This document shows, in pieces, positions 26,104 through 34,713 of a stretch of 64,000 bases of DNA. The DNA is from Pirellulales bacterium (lineage in GTDB: Bacteria > Planctomycetota > Planctomycetia > Pirellulales > PALSA-1355): contig JALHMI010000009.1 in NCBI GenBank assembly GCA_022844125.1, positions 248,001 through 312,000 on the forward strand, given 5' to 3'. Every line of letters begins with the position of its first letter. Positions within the stretch are counted from its first letter, which is position 1. The translations under genes and the position numbers were made by a program. The notes below the pieces were generated by a model. The model made no database searches, was not told the DNA's origin, and worked only from the letters and a program-made list of their open reading frames with translations.

Positions 26104-26856
26104 TCACTTTGCCGACGAATCGCTTCGTCCTGCGCGCGGAATCGGCACCAGCATTCGCACCCGCCGCTGATACCGCGCATATTCCTCGCCGTGGTAAGCC
26201 AGCAGATCGCGCTCTTCGAGTTGCAGTGCAATGAGGCAGTAGGCCGTCGTGGCTGCAGCGAACAGCAGTCGGCCAGCCGTCATCGTCGGCGCGGCCCAAA
26301 ACGCGATCAGGAATCCCAGGATCAACGGGTGCCTGACCCAGCCGTAAAGTGTTGGCGTCCGAAACCGAAGCGGCGAGTAGTCATGCCCCTGCCAGTAAAA
26401 GTAGACCTGCCGCAGCCCGAACAGATCGAAGTGGTTAATTAGAAAGGTTGCAACCAAAGCCAGCAGCCAGCCGAACCAGAACGCACCCCAGATTCCCGTG
26501 CGAATCACGGGCGTGCTAATTTCCCAGACGACTGTCGGCAGCGGAATCCACAGCCAATACAAGAGCGCCAACAGCAGGCTGCTCACGAGCACATACGTGC
26601 TTCGCTCGATGGACAGCGGAACCAGACGCGTCCACCAGGTCTTGAAACCCTGCCGCGCCATCACGCTGTGCGGAATCGCAAACAGCAGCAGCAATCCCGC
26701 ATCCAGCAAGCCTGCGAGCGGCCAGTTCACGTCAACAACTGGCGCATCAATGGTTTTTGGAACAACCAAATCGCCGACGAATCCAATCGCATACAGAAAT
26801 GATCCCAGGAACATCACGTAGCACACCAGTCCATAAGCAAGCGTCAGATAACGCAT
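26104..26856 (-). CDS. mddA: MddA-like methanethiol S-methyltransferase (NnrU/isoprenylcysteine-methyltransferase-like)
   Basis: 250 residues with six or so membrane helices. The N-terminus MRYLTLAYGLVCYVMFLGSF, then LYAIGFVGDLVVPKTID, is typical of the MddA/NnrU membrane methyltransferases. The C-terminal SAM region includes YGWVRHPLILGFLIAFWAAP and LQLEERDLLAYHGEEYARYQ, matching the isoprenylcysteine-methyltransferase active-site pattern (RHPxxxG, ExxL..fGxeYxxY). MddA makes dimethyl sulfide from methanethiol and SAM, and related volatilisation of methylselenol is conceivable. It starts 15 bases after the lyase-methyltransferase fusion with a purine-rich ribosome site, so it is the third gene of the ArsR operon. 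Confidence 0.75.
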   Translation of the reverse strand: MRYLTLAYGLVCYVMFLGSFLYAIGFVGDLVVPKTIDAPVVDVNWPLAGLLDAGLLLLFAIPHSVMARQGFKTWWTRLVPLSIERSTYVLVSSLLLALLYWLWIPLPTVVWEISTPVIRTGIWGAFWFGWLLALVATFLINHFDLFGLRQVYFYWQGHDYSPLRFRTPTLYGWVRHPLILGFLIAFWAAPTMTAGRLLFAAATTAYCLIALQLEERDLLAYHGEEYARYQRRVRMLVPIPRAGRSDSSAK

Positions 26857-26871
26857 GGTCCTGTCTCCCTG

Positions 26872-28812
26872 CTAATGTTCTGCGCGAATAACCGCACAGA
26901 TGGCCAGCGGATGCCCGGTACGCGCATTGCGCCCCGACCAGAGGATTCTTGGATTCTTGAGCCCCGAGCGCTCGAGCCGCGCGAACATCGTCTCGCGGGT
27001 CAGCGCACCGCCAATGCAACGAAACCAATCGTTCAGATCACGGCGAATCTCGCCTGGCAGTTCCTCGGCCGCCACGATCTCGGCAAAGATCGTGCGTCCG
27101 CCAGGCTTCAACACCCGAGCCACTTCGCGCATCACGGCGTCCTTGTCGGGCGAGAGGTTGTAAATGCCGTTGGCCGTCAGCAGGTCGATGCTCGCATCGG
27201 GGAGCGGAATCCGATCGGCCGGGGCGTGCAGGAGTTCGAAGTTGGAGATGCCTGCCGAGCGCAGGTTCTCCGCCGCTTTGCGCAGCATCGAAGCGGACAA
27301 ATCGAGCCCGTACACAGTGCCGCTCGGGCCAACCGCGACGGCATAGTGGTACAGGTCGAGCCCCACCCCGCAGCCCAAGTCGAGCACGGTCTCGCCGGCC
27401 CGCGCATCGACGAACGGTTGCGGATTGCCCGCGCCGGTGAACGACTCACTGAGCCCCTCCGGCAGCCGCGAAAGCAGCTCCGGATCGTACCCCACGCTCT
27501 CGGCGAACTTGCGTCCGACGGGAAAGTTGAACTTCTCGCCGGGTGCCTCGGCCACTCGGCCATAACGTTCGCTGACGGCCGTCATGATTTCCTGGCCGCT
27601 CATGTCAGCTAGTGGCTTGCTAACCTGCCCCGAAGCCGTGGCGTTTGCAACACTCAGCGGTTCGCAACTGGCTCCAGATAGCGGGGACGAAACCGTGCTC
27701 GTGAGTTGCTGGACGACGTGTTCGATTTCGTGGCGGGTGGTGCTCCGTCCGAGGCTGAAGCGGATCGCGCCGGCGGCCCGATCGCGACTCAAGCCCATGG
27801 CTGCGAGCACCGGGCTCGCCGTTCCATGGCCGGCGTGACAAGCCGATCCGGTGGACGCCGCAATGCCATCGAGTCGCTGCAAGATGTCTGCTCCCTGCGA
27901 ACCGATAAAACTCACGTTCAACGTGTTGGGCAGTCGCTCCGTGGGATGGCCATTCAGCACCACGCTGTCACCGAACTGCTCAAGCAGCAATTCCCGGAAG
28001 TGGTCGCGCAGCTCGACGATGCTCTTAGCTTCGATCCAGTCCCGGCTAAAGGCACAAGCGGCCCCCAGCCCCACGGCGAGCAGCGCGCTTTCCGTTCCCG
28101 CGCGGCGACCTGCCTCCTGACCGCCGCCATGCAACAGTGGTGCAAGCGCCACGCCTTCGCGTATGAACAGCGCGCCTACGCCCTTGGGCGCATAAAGCTT
28201 ATGCCCGGCAACCGTTAGCAGGTCCACATTCAGCGCCTCGACGTCCACGGCGATTTTCCCCACGGATTGCGCCGCATCCGTGTGCAGCGGAACGTTATGC
28301 TCACGGGCGATGGCGCCGATTTCGGCGATGGGCTGAATCGTGCCAACTTCGTTGTTCGCGTGCATCACCGAAATGAGCACGGTACTGGGCCTGATCGCCC
28401 GGCGGATCTCCTGCGGATCGACCTGGCCATGCCCATCGACCTTCACCATGGTCACATCCGCGCCCAACCCCTCGAGAAACCTGAGCGGTGCCAGGACTGC
28501 CGGGTGCTCGATCGCCATCGTGATGAAGTGCGGGCGAGCGACTTCGGCGCGGCGGGCGAAATAGACGCCTTTGATCGCGTGGTTGTTGGCCTCGGTGCCG
28601 CCCGAGGTGAAGACGACCTCCGTCGGATCACTGCCGATCAGCCCGGCCACCTGTCCGCGCGCCTGTTCAATCGCGTCGCGCGCCTGCTGCGCGGCCCAGT
28701 GATCGCTCGACGGGTTGCCGAATTGATTTTCGAGATATGGCAGCATCGCCTCGCGGACTTGTGGGTCGATTGGTGTCGAACCGTTGTAGTCGAGGTAGAC
28801 GCGTCGGCTCAT
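26872..28812 (-). CDS. Selenocysteine-lyase/cysteine-desulfurase-like domain fused to an ArsM-like methyltransferase
   Basis: 646 residues. Residues 1-380 are a class V aminotransferase of the desulfurase type: YLDYNGSTPIDP, SGGTEANN, HTDAAQSVGK, PLP lysine in VAGHKLYAPKG, and catalytic Cys in TGSACHAGHGTASPVL. The Cys loop and following FSLGRSTTRHEIEHVVQQL resemble vertebrate selenocysteine lyase more than IscS (from memory). Residues 410-646 are a SAM methyltransferase like arsenite methyltransferase (VLDLGCGVGLDLYHYA, YNLSPDKDAVMREVARVLKP, WFRCIGGALTRE). Two arsenite-binding cysteines are replaced: GAGNPQ where ArsM has CGNP, and TANGIYNL where it has SNC. It starts within the arsR stop (ATGA) and precedes mddA. 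Predicted to release selenide or sulfide and methylate it. Confidence 0.8.
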   Translation of the reverse strand: MSRRVYLDYNGSTPIDPQVREAMLPYLENQFGNPSSDHWAAQQARDAIEQARGQVAGLIGSDPTEVVFTSGGTEANNHAIKGVYFARRAEVARPHFITMAIEHPAVLAPLRFLEGLGADVTMVKVDGHGQVDPQEIRRAIRPSTVLISVMHANNEVGTIQPIAEIGAIAREHNVPLHTDAAQSVGKIAVDVEALNVDLLTVAGHKLYAPKGVGALFIREGVALAPLLHGGGQEAGRRAGTESALLAVGLGAACAFSRDWIEAKSIVELRDHFRELLLEQFGDSVVLNGHPTERLPNTLNVSFIGSQGADILQRLDGIAASTGSACHAGHGTASPVLAAMGLSRDRAAGAIRFSLGRSTTRHEIEHVVQQLTSTVSSPLSGASCEPLSVANATASGQVSKPLADMSGQEIMTAVSERYGRVAEAPGEKFNFPVGRKFAESVGYDPELLSRLPEGLSESFTGAGNPQPFVDARAGETVLDLGCGVGLDLYHYAVAVGPSGTVYGLDLSASMLRKAAENLRSAGISNFELLHAPADRIPLPDASIDLLTANGIYNLSPDKDAVMREVARVLKPGGRTIFAEIVAAEELPGEIRRDLNDWFRCIGGALTRETMFARLERSGLKNPRILWSGRNARTGHPLAICAVIRAEH

Positions 28813-29216
28813 GTCGCCACCTTCAAACGCTGCTTCACCGGTGGGCCGCTCCGGCTGCCACGCCGTGCGGTCCGGGCTTTCTCGCGCTGGATGTCCGCGG
28901 CGTCGAGTTTTATAACTGGGTGCTCACGCCCGATGAGCTTGAGCAGATCTCGAACCAGTTTCGGGCGCGCCAGGTAGTAGCAGCGTAGCGCGCCATCCTG
29001 CGCTTTGTCGACCAGCCGCGCGAAACGCAAGACCGCCAGGTGCTGCGAGATGTTCGCTTGCCGGGCGGGTACCAGATCCTCGATGTCCGTGACGCACTTA
29101 GGTCCGGCGAGCAGTTCCTGCAGGATCATGAGCCGGGTGGGATGGGCGCAGGCCTTCAGCAGTTCGGCCGCCGCTTGTGAATTGGACAGGGCATCGGATG
29201 ACGCCATCGCGGGCAT
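28809..29216 (-). CDS. ArsR/SmtB-family metal(loid)-responsive repressor
   Basis: 135 residues; ATG 29207 is an alternative start three codons in. The winged helix is clear: LLKACAHPTRLMILQELLAG, then CVTDIEDLVPARQANISQHL and AVLRFARLVDKAQDGALRCY. Cysteines occur in LLKAC, GPKC and LRC, where thiophilic metals or metalloids could bind. An unusual basic tail (EKARTARRGSRSG) extends past the fold. A palindrome 13 bases upstream is the likely operator. It overlaps the next gene by four bases and should control the three-gene operon. Confidence 0.87.
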   Translation of the reverse strand: MPAMASSDALSNSQAAAELLKACAHPTRLMILQELLAGPKCVTDIEDLVPARQANISQHLAVLRFARLVDKAQDGALRCYYLARPKLVRDLLKLIGREHPVIKLDAADIQREKARTARRGSRSGPPVKQRLKVAT

Positions 29217-29228
29217 TCCTTATCTAGA

Positions 29229-29248
29229 ATATTCGAATTCGCGAATAT
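29229..29248. promoter_or_regulatory. Predicted ArsR operator
   Basis: ATATTCG and CGAATAT form a perfect 7-bp inverted repeat around AATTCG, placed 13-32 bases upstream of arsR and in the divergent gap before the cytochrome gene. ArsR/SmtB operators typically have this ATTC...GAAT dyad in AT-rich DNA, and this is an AT-rich island in GC-rich sequence. It could control both directions. Confidence 0.65.
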
Positions 29249-29361
29249 CATAAGGCCTTGGCCCTCAGCCAGGCAAGAGTGATCCACGTTGTGTTCGGCG
29301 CTTGGCTAGCGCAAACTAGATCCTGGCAAGATGACTCCCCGTAAGCTCCTCGAGGCCCCGC

Positions 29362-32300
29362 ATGCGGACCGCCCGATCGCAAATGCTAGTTTGTGGCTTG
29401 ATCGCCTTCACCCTGCTGGGTTCGCCGGGAGCCATGGTGACCGGCGAAGAGCCGGCAATCTTTACGACCTTGGCGCCGGGGATCGTTGTCGAGGAATTAC
29501 CACTTCGGCTGCCAAACATCAACAACTTGCGGTTCCGCGCGGACGGGCAACTCACCGCGCTGGGCTACAACGGCAAAGTGTACCTTCTCAACGACACCGA
29601 CCGTGACGGCTTGCCGGACGCTGCGGAGACATATTGGGACCGGCCGACATTGCGCGTCCCGGTCGGCATGGCGTGGTCTGAGCAGGGCCTCTACGTCTCT
29701 TCGCAAGGCAAGCTCTCGCTGTTGCGCGACACCACCGGCGACGGCCGCGCCGATCTCGAAGAAGTGGTCAGCGCCGGCTGGCCCGCTCCTGATGTGCGGT
29801 CCGGGGGAGTGGACGCCACATCAGTTACGCTGGATAAGCAGGGCAATGTTTACTTCGCGCTGATCTGTGCCAACTACTCGAATCCCTATCGGCTGGACAA
29901 CGGAAAGGCTAATTACTCGCGTTCCAGCCTCCGCGGAACCATCTTGCGTTTGTCGTCCGATCACAAGCAGCGCGACGTGATCGCGACGGGACTCCGCGTC
30001 CCCTACACACTCGCCTTCAACCGCCACGGCGACTTGTTTTGCACCGACCAGGAAGGGGAAACCTGGCTCCCCGGAGGCAATCCGCTCGACGAACTGAATC
30101 AGATTGTCCTGGGAAGACATTATGGTTTTCCTCCGCGCCACGATGCGTATTTGCCCGACGTGCTCGATGAGCCGCCCGTCGTCGCCTTCGGCCCGCAGCA
30201 TCAATCGACGTGCGGGCTGGTGTTTAACGAGGCGCGCGAAGGATGGAAATCGTTCGGACCGCCGGCGTGGGAAGGCACTGCTCTGGTAGCAGGACTTTCG
30301 CGCGGCCGATTGTGGCGCGTTCCGCTTGTGAAAACGCCACAGGGGTATGTCGGCCGGCCGGTTGCGATCGCCATCTCTTCGATGCTTGTGGCCGATCTTG
30401 CGGTGTCCCCCGAGGGCCACCTTTATCTGACTTGCCACAGCGGTCCTCCCGATTGGGGAACCGGACCAGACGGCAAGGGCCGACTGTTCCGCCTGCGATA
30501 TGTCGCGGACAAGGCCGCCACACCTGTGCTCGCCTGTGCGACAGGTCCTTTGCAGGTCAAAGTTGCTTTCGACCGGCCCGTCGCGCCGGAGTTTGCCGAA
30601 CATTTCAAAGGGCGAACGATCCGCTACGGCGAGCACGTGCGCGCGGGCGACCACCATGAGACGCTCAAGCCGCCCTACGCGGCAGTCGAGCGGCAGGCGG
30701 AGTCCCATCGCGGCGAATTGACAATCGCGGGGGCACGACTATCCGACGACCGTCGCACGGTGACCCTGCAGACCAGCCCCCATCCGCTAACAGGGACGTA
30801 TTCGCTCTCGTTGCCGATCGAGTCCGAGTCGACGGGTGCAGCCCAACGCACTGCGATCGAGGTTGAGTACGATCTAAGCGGACTATTGGCAAAGTGGACG
30901 CCCCACGGCGGCGACCTGCCAACGTGGACGGGTTGGGTGCCACACGCGGATTTGGCCATCGCGCGGGCCCTTAGCACGGAATCGGCCGAGCATCAGGCCT
31001 TGTTTTCGCTGCTCGACAAAGCAGGGCAGTTTCAACTTTCCGGTTTCCTGGAGCTACCAGACGACGCCACGATGCTACGCGTAACATCGTCGGTACCTTC
31101 CGCATTGCGCCTTGGCGAGCGAGGCCTGATGGAGTCCGCGCCAGAAGGCAACAGCTACGTTGCGGTGGTCGATATCGCCGATGAACCGGGCCGTCAGCCG
31201 CTTGAAGTTGTCATTACATGCGATGGCGGCGAGACCCCGGAACTCAACTTATCCTATCGCCGCGTCGGGGATGACAACGAGCGTGTCGTCGAGCTCAATC
31301 GCTTGTCCTTGCCTTGGTCGCCACAGCCCTCTGCTCCGCGAGTCGCGCCATCGGAGCAGCAACCAAGCAAGGTCGTCGGCGATCCGAGACGCGGCGAGTT
31401 GATCTTCTTTGGACAAGTCGCAAAGTGCGCGGATTGTCACAGCATCCACGGCCGGGGACAAAAATTCGCCCCGGAGCTGGACTCGTTGTGGCAGCGCAGT
31501 GCCGAGAGCGTGTTGCGTGACATTCGAGACCCGAACGCGACGATCAACCCAGACTTTCTCGGCTACACGATCTCGCTCGCAGATGGCCGAGTGCTCAACG
31601 GAACGGCCCGTAGCGTCTCGAGCGACAAACTATTGGTGGTTAGCCAAGAATCCCGGCAGTCCAGAATCAGTATTAGCGATATTGAAGAGCTCAGGCCACT
31701 CTCGACTTCGATGATGCCCTCTGGCTTGCTCGATGCGCTAACACCGTCCGACGTTCAGGACTTGCTGGCCTTCCTTGCCAGCCCGCCACCACCGGCCAAA
31801 GAGCTACCCGCGTTTCCACAACGCACTGCGGCCGAAGTGGCATCCGCTCTTACGGTGCTGCCCAAGGAGGCCAAGGCTCAATTGACACGGTCGACGGTGA
31901 TTACGCTGGTTGCCGGAAAAAAAGATCATGGTCCGGGCGAACACGACTACCCGGCGTGGCAGGCAAGTTGGGCTGAACTGCTGCGCGAGGTGGAAGGCGT
32001 CAAGGTCCAGCGGGCGGTCGAATGGCCCACGCCTGAGGAGTGGCGCACCTCGGAGGTGATGGTCTTCAACTTTTGGAATCACGAGTGGTCGCCAGAGCAG
32101 TTCGAGCAGTTGGATGCGTACCTGGCCCGCGGCGGGGGAGTGGTGGTGTTGCACGCGGCGCTGATCTCGGACGACGATCCCGAATCGCTTGCCAAGCGTT
32201 GGGGTTTGGCCGCGCAACCCAAGAGAACCAAGTATCGACACGGACCCGTCACACTGCAGTTCTCGAACGACAATCCGTCCCCACTGGTGGCCGGGTACTC

Positions 32301-32568
32301 GCGTTTGCCACTCGTTGATGAATCGTACTGGCCGCTCATTGGTGACCGCCAGCGAGTCAGCGTGTTGGCGACTGCGGTTGAAGACGATGCCGAATGGCCC
32401 ATGATCTGGACCCATCAGCCTGGGCGAGGAAGAGTGTGGGCCAGCGTGATGGGGCACTACAGCGCGACTCTTGAGGATCCCTTGTACCGCATCCTGGTCC
32501 TGCGCGGCATCGCTTGGGCGGCAAATCGTGACTTACAACCATTTCAGCAAGCCGCTGTTTGTCGCTGA
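29362..32568 (+). CDS. Secreted PVC-type haem-binding propeller protein with ThuA-like C-terminus
   Basis: 1068 residues. A signal peptide (about residues 1-32) leads into a propeller like the PQQ/sugar-dehydrogenase-type domains of planctomycetes (NLRFRADGQLTALGYNGKVY, NDTDRDGLPDAAETY, GLRVPYTLAFNRHGDLFCTD). After a linker comes a single cytochrome c motif, CADCH, near residue 690 with GRGQKFAPEL. The last ~215 residues form a ThuA-like domain (VITLVAGKKDHGPGEHDYPA, VVVLHAALI). Such proteins are thought to oxidise sugars at the envelope, with the haem passing electrons on. It is divergent from arsR and may share its control region. Confidence 0.85.
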   Translation: MRTARSQMLVCGLIAFTLLGSPGAMVTGEEPAIFTTLAPGIVVEELPLRLPNINNLRFRADGQLTALGYNGKVYLLNDTDRDGLPDAAETYWDRPTLRVPVGMAWSEQGLYVSSQGKLSLLRDTTGDGRADLEEVVSAGWPAPDVRSGGVDATSVTLDKQGNVYFALICANYSNPYRLDNGKANYSRSSLRGTILRLSSDHKQRDVIATGLRVPYTLAFNRHGDLFCTDQEGETWLPGGNPLDELNQIVLGRHYGFPPRHDAYLPDVLDEPPVVAFGPQHQSTCGLVFNEAREGWKSFGPPAWEGTALVAGLSRGRLWRVPLVKTPQGYVGRPVAIAISSMLVADLAVSPEGHLYLTCHSGPPDWGTGPDGKGRLFRLRYVADKAATPVLACATGPLQVKVAFDRPVAPEFAEHFKGRTIRYGEHVRAGDHHETLKPPYAAVERQAESHRGELTIAGARLSDDRRTVTLQTSPHPLTGTYSLSLPIESESTGAAQRTAIEVEYDLSGLLAKWTPHGGDLPTWTGWVPHADLAIARALSTESAEHQALFSLLDKAGQFQLSGFLELPDDATMLRVTSSVPSALRLGERGLMESAPEGNSYVAVVDIADEPGRQPLEVVITCDGGETPELNLSYRRVGDDNERVVELNRLSLPWSPQPSAPRVAPSEQQPSKVVGDPRRGELIFFGQVAKCADCHSIHGRGQKFAPELDSLWQRSAESVLRDIRDPNATINPDFLGYTISLADGRVLNGTARSVSSDKLLVVSQESRQSRISISDIEELRPLSTSMMPSGLLDALTPSDVQDLLAFLASPPPPAKELPAFPQRTAAEVASALTVLPKEAKAQLTRSTVITLVAGKKDHGPGEHDYPAWQASWAELLREVEGVKVQRAVEWPTPEEWRTSEVMVFNFWNHEWSPEQFEQLDAYLARGGGVVVLHAALISDDDPESLAKRWGLAAQPKRTKYRHGPVTLQFSNDNPSPLVAGYSRLPLVDESYWPLIGDRQRVSVLATAVEDDAEWPMIWTHQPGRGRVWASVMGHYSATLEDPLYRILVLRGIAWAANRDLQPFQQAAVCR

Positions 32569-32907
32569 CGAACTCACCACATTTTCCAACACGGAGAGTT
32601 CTGCAATAGAGCCGCAGAGCTCGGGCGTATGCGGTTATCGCACAGTGACTCTGAGCCGGAGACTATAATTCCGCTTTCCTACGCCCAGCTCGACTGCGCG
32701 AATGCTCGCAGTTGCCGGAGAAACTGCCTGCGTCGTCGGCGGGCAGCCGAACGACGAGCCTGAAGTAACGCTGTGCATGCCGGGGCAAGGTAACTCACCC
32801 TCGAACTCGCCTGCCGGAGGCTAACACGGGCCGCTATATCGCTCATTGGCCGCTGCCGGGCTTAGGCAAACCAATCTTCCAGCAGAAGGACGTTTCCGCG
32901 AGTGCGG
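32569..32907. other. Intergenic stretch, nothing supported
   Basis: 340 bases between two convergent stop codons. No frame with coding character was seen. TATAAT occurs at 32664-32669, but without a good -35 partner. It probably holds terminators, yet no strong hairpin with a T-run was found. Confidence 0.5.
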
Positions 32908-34410
32908 CTATTGAAGACTTCCCGTAGCTGGCGTGCCCGTGCCGACGACGCGGTCTAGTGCCGCAACGCGCGCGTGCAATTCGGCAACGGCCTCGTAATA
33001 GCGGTCCTGCAAGGCCAGCAGTTGGCGTTGCGCTTCGATCAACCGCAAGAAATCCAGGCGTCCGGCAACATAGCTGGCGCGAGCTGCGTCAATGCTTTGC
33101 TCGGCTGCAGGCAGAATTCGCTCCTCATAAACCGCGACGGCCTGATCGGTCTCCGCCACGCGGCGATAGGCTTGTTCAACCTCAAAGGCAATTTCGTTGA
33201 CTTCGTTTTCGAGAAGCGCTTGCTGCTTGGCGAGCCCGGCCGAGGCTTCGCGAACCGCGGCGTAACGCTTCTGCTTGTAGACTGGCACGTTGAGATTCAT
33301 GCCCACCATCGGCCGCAGGGCGTCCTCTTGCCAAAAGGCGTCGTACCGCCCGACGAACTCCATGTCCGGATAGAACTCCTTTTGCGCCAACTGGATTGAG
33401 TATCGCTCCGCTCGGATTCGGGCTTGTTGCGCCGCCAGCTCCGGCCGCATGCTGAGAGCTTGCTGGCGAAGTGCATCGGACGGCGGAAGCTGTAGCTCGT
33501 CATTTAGCGCCGTCGGCGGCGGGGGTAACTGCGCATCGGGCGTCACCAGAAGGAGCGTGTTAAGCCGTGCCCGTGAAACTTGCTCATTGCGCAGCAGTTC
33601 CAGCCGCCGGCGTTCCAAGTCGGCCAACTCCACGTCGGCCAGCAGCACGTCCTGTTGTTCGACTTCGCCGGATTCGTAGCGAGCTTGGGCGATCTCGCGA
33701 AAGCTCCGCAGCAGGTCGGTCGACTGGCCGAGAACTTCGAGCTGTCGGTGGGCCAGGAAGTAGCGGTAGAAAGCCAGTCGTGTGACCTCGGCGATGCGTA
33801 GCCGCGCCTCGCCGGTTTCATAGTAGGCGGCATTCGCCTGCGCCTGGGCAATACTTCCTCGCAATTGGCGTTTGCCGGGCCACGGCACCTTCTGTGAACC
33901 TTGCACCAGATAGGCGGATTCGATGCCGCTGTCGTTACCCCAACTTCCTGGCCCAAGCATGTACGCGAACATGGGATCTTCGAGCGAGAACTCCTGCGGA
34001 TAACGTTGCGACGCGGCTTGCCAGGCGGCGACGGCTGACTGGATGTCCGGATTTCGAGCCAGTACTTCGGAGACCAGCCAATCGACGTCCAGTTGGTTTG
34101 GCTGCTCTTGCACGACCGAAATCTTAGACGGCGGCAGGCTCTCGGGTAGCGGTGCCTCGTACGCGACGGCTCGACCAGGCGTGGGAGGGTCGGCGTTGAC
34201 CGGCATTTTGGAGGGAAGCGGTTTTACTGCAGGCAACGCTACCATGGTGGCGGCTGCTGATTCCGCTTTAGGAAGTGGCGTTGCGCGTCCCCGGGATTCA
34301 TTCTGCGCAGCTTGAATCGTGGGCGTCGGTTGGACGGAGCGGCAACCACAGAGTCCAAGAGCAAGCGCAAGGACGCAACCCGCGCATGCGACGCTAACTG
34401 CGAAGCGCAT
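32908..34410 (-). CDS. TolC-family outer-membrane factor lipoprotein (CusC-like)
   Basis: 500 residues from ATG 34410, which has a good AGGAGAGG site; the frame continues upstream without homology. The signal ends in lipobox LCGC, so it should be lipidated. After a Pro-rich linker the channel repeats follow: VSEVLARNPDIQSAVAAWQA, ARLRIAEVTRLAFYRYFLAH, AQARYESGEVEQQDVLLADV, ELAAQQARIRAERYSIQLAQ, and ARASYVAGRLDFLRLIEAQR. In copper/silver efflux it would form the outer-membrane exit for CusA-CusB, whose genes are divergent and downstream. Confidence 0.86.
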   Translation of the reverse strand: MRFAVSVACAGCVLALALGLCGCRSVQPTPTIQAAQNESRGRATPLPKAESAAATMVALPAVKPLPSKMPVNADPPTPGRAVAYEAPLPESLPPSKISVVQEQPNQLDVDWLVSEVLARNPDIQSAVAAWQAASQRYPQEFSLEDPMFAYMLGPGSWGNDSGIESAYLVQGSQKVPWPGKRQLRGSIAQAQANAAYYETGEARLRIAEVTRLAFYRYFLAHRQLEVLGQSTDLLRSFREIAQARYESGEVEQQDVLLADVELADLERRRLELLRNEQVSRARLNTLLLVTPDAQLPPPPTALNDELQLPPSDALRQQALSMRPELAAQQARIRAERYSIQLAQKEFYPDMEFVGRYDAFWQEDALRPMVGMNLNVPVYKQKRYAAVREASAGLAKQQALLENEVNEIAFEVEQAYRRVAETDQAVAVYEERILPAAEQSIDAARASYVAGRLDFLRLIEAQRQLLALQDRYYEAVAELHARVAALDRVVGTGTPATGSLQ

Positions 34411-34713
34411 GACCTCTCCTGATGAAATGCGACCCCGGGGTCGGCGGGTTAGCAGGTCGGGACCCCGAGCGTGCCGAAGTGAAACGGCCGTAACGTTTGT
34501 TCGGCATTTCCGGGATGAATCGCCGGTAAACGCCGTTCGGGCGACATAATCGATAAAATCAGCACACCCTCGACCCCCCCCTGGTGGTGGTCGGCTGCGG
34601 GACAATTCGACGTTTACTCTGGCACGCCGGGCCCTTAGACTTCCCTTAGTCGGGAAGCGGAAAGTTCTGCCCGCCGTAAACAAAGACAGCCGATCCGCCG
34701 TATACTTAAGATC
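34411..34713. other. Divergent control region between tolC and the Cys-rich gene
   Basis: 303 bases. It contains an AT-rich patch (near 34547-34562), a run of eight C followed by TGGTGGTGG (34573-34590), a CTTCCC/GGGAAG inverted repeat (34640-34645 with 34652-34657) and a TATACT box (34701-34706) only eight bases before the ATG, which could give a nearly leaderless transcript. Assignments are tentative. Confidence 0.4.
34640..34657. promoter_or_regulatory. Possible operator or hairpin of the copper cluster
   Basis: CTTCCC and GGGAAG are separated by six bases, 56 bases upstream of the Cys-rich gene. Position suits a metal-regulator site, but no regulator gene lies in the cluster and the motif is not one I can name. 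Confidence 0.3.
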
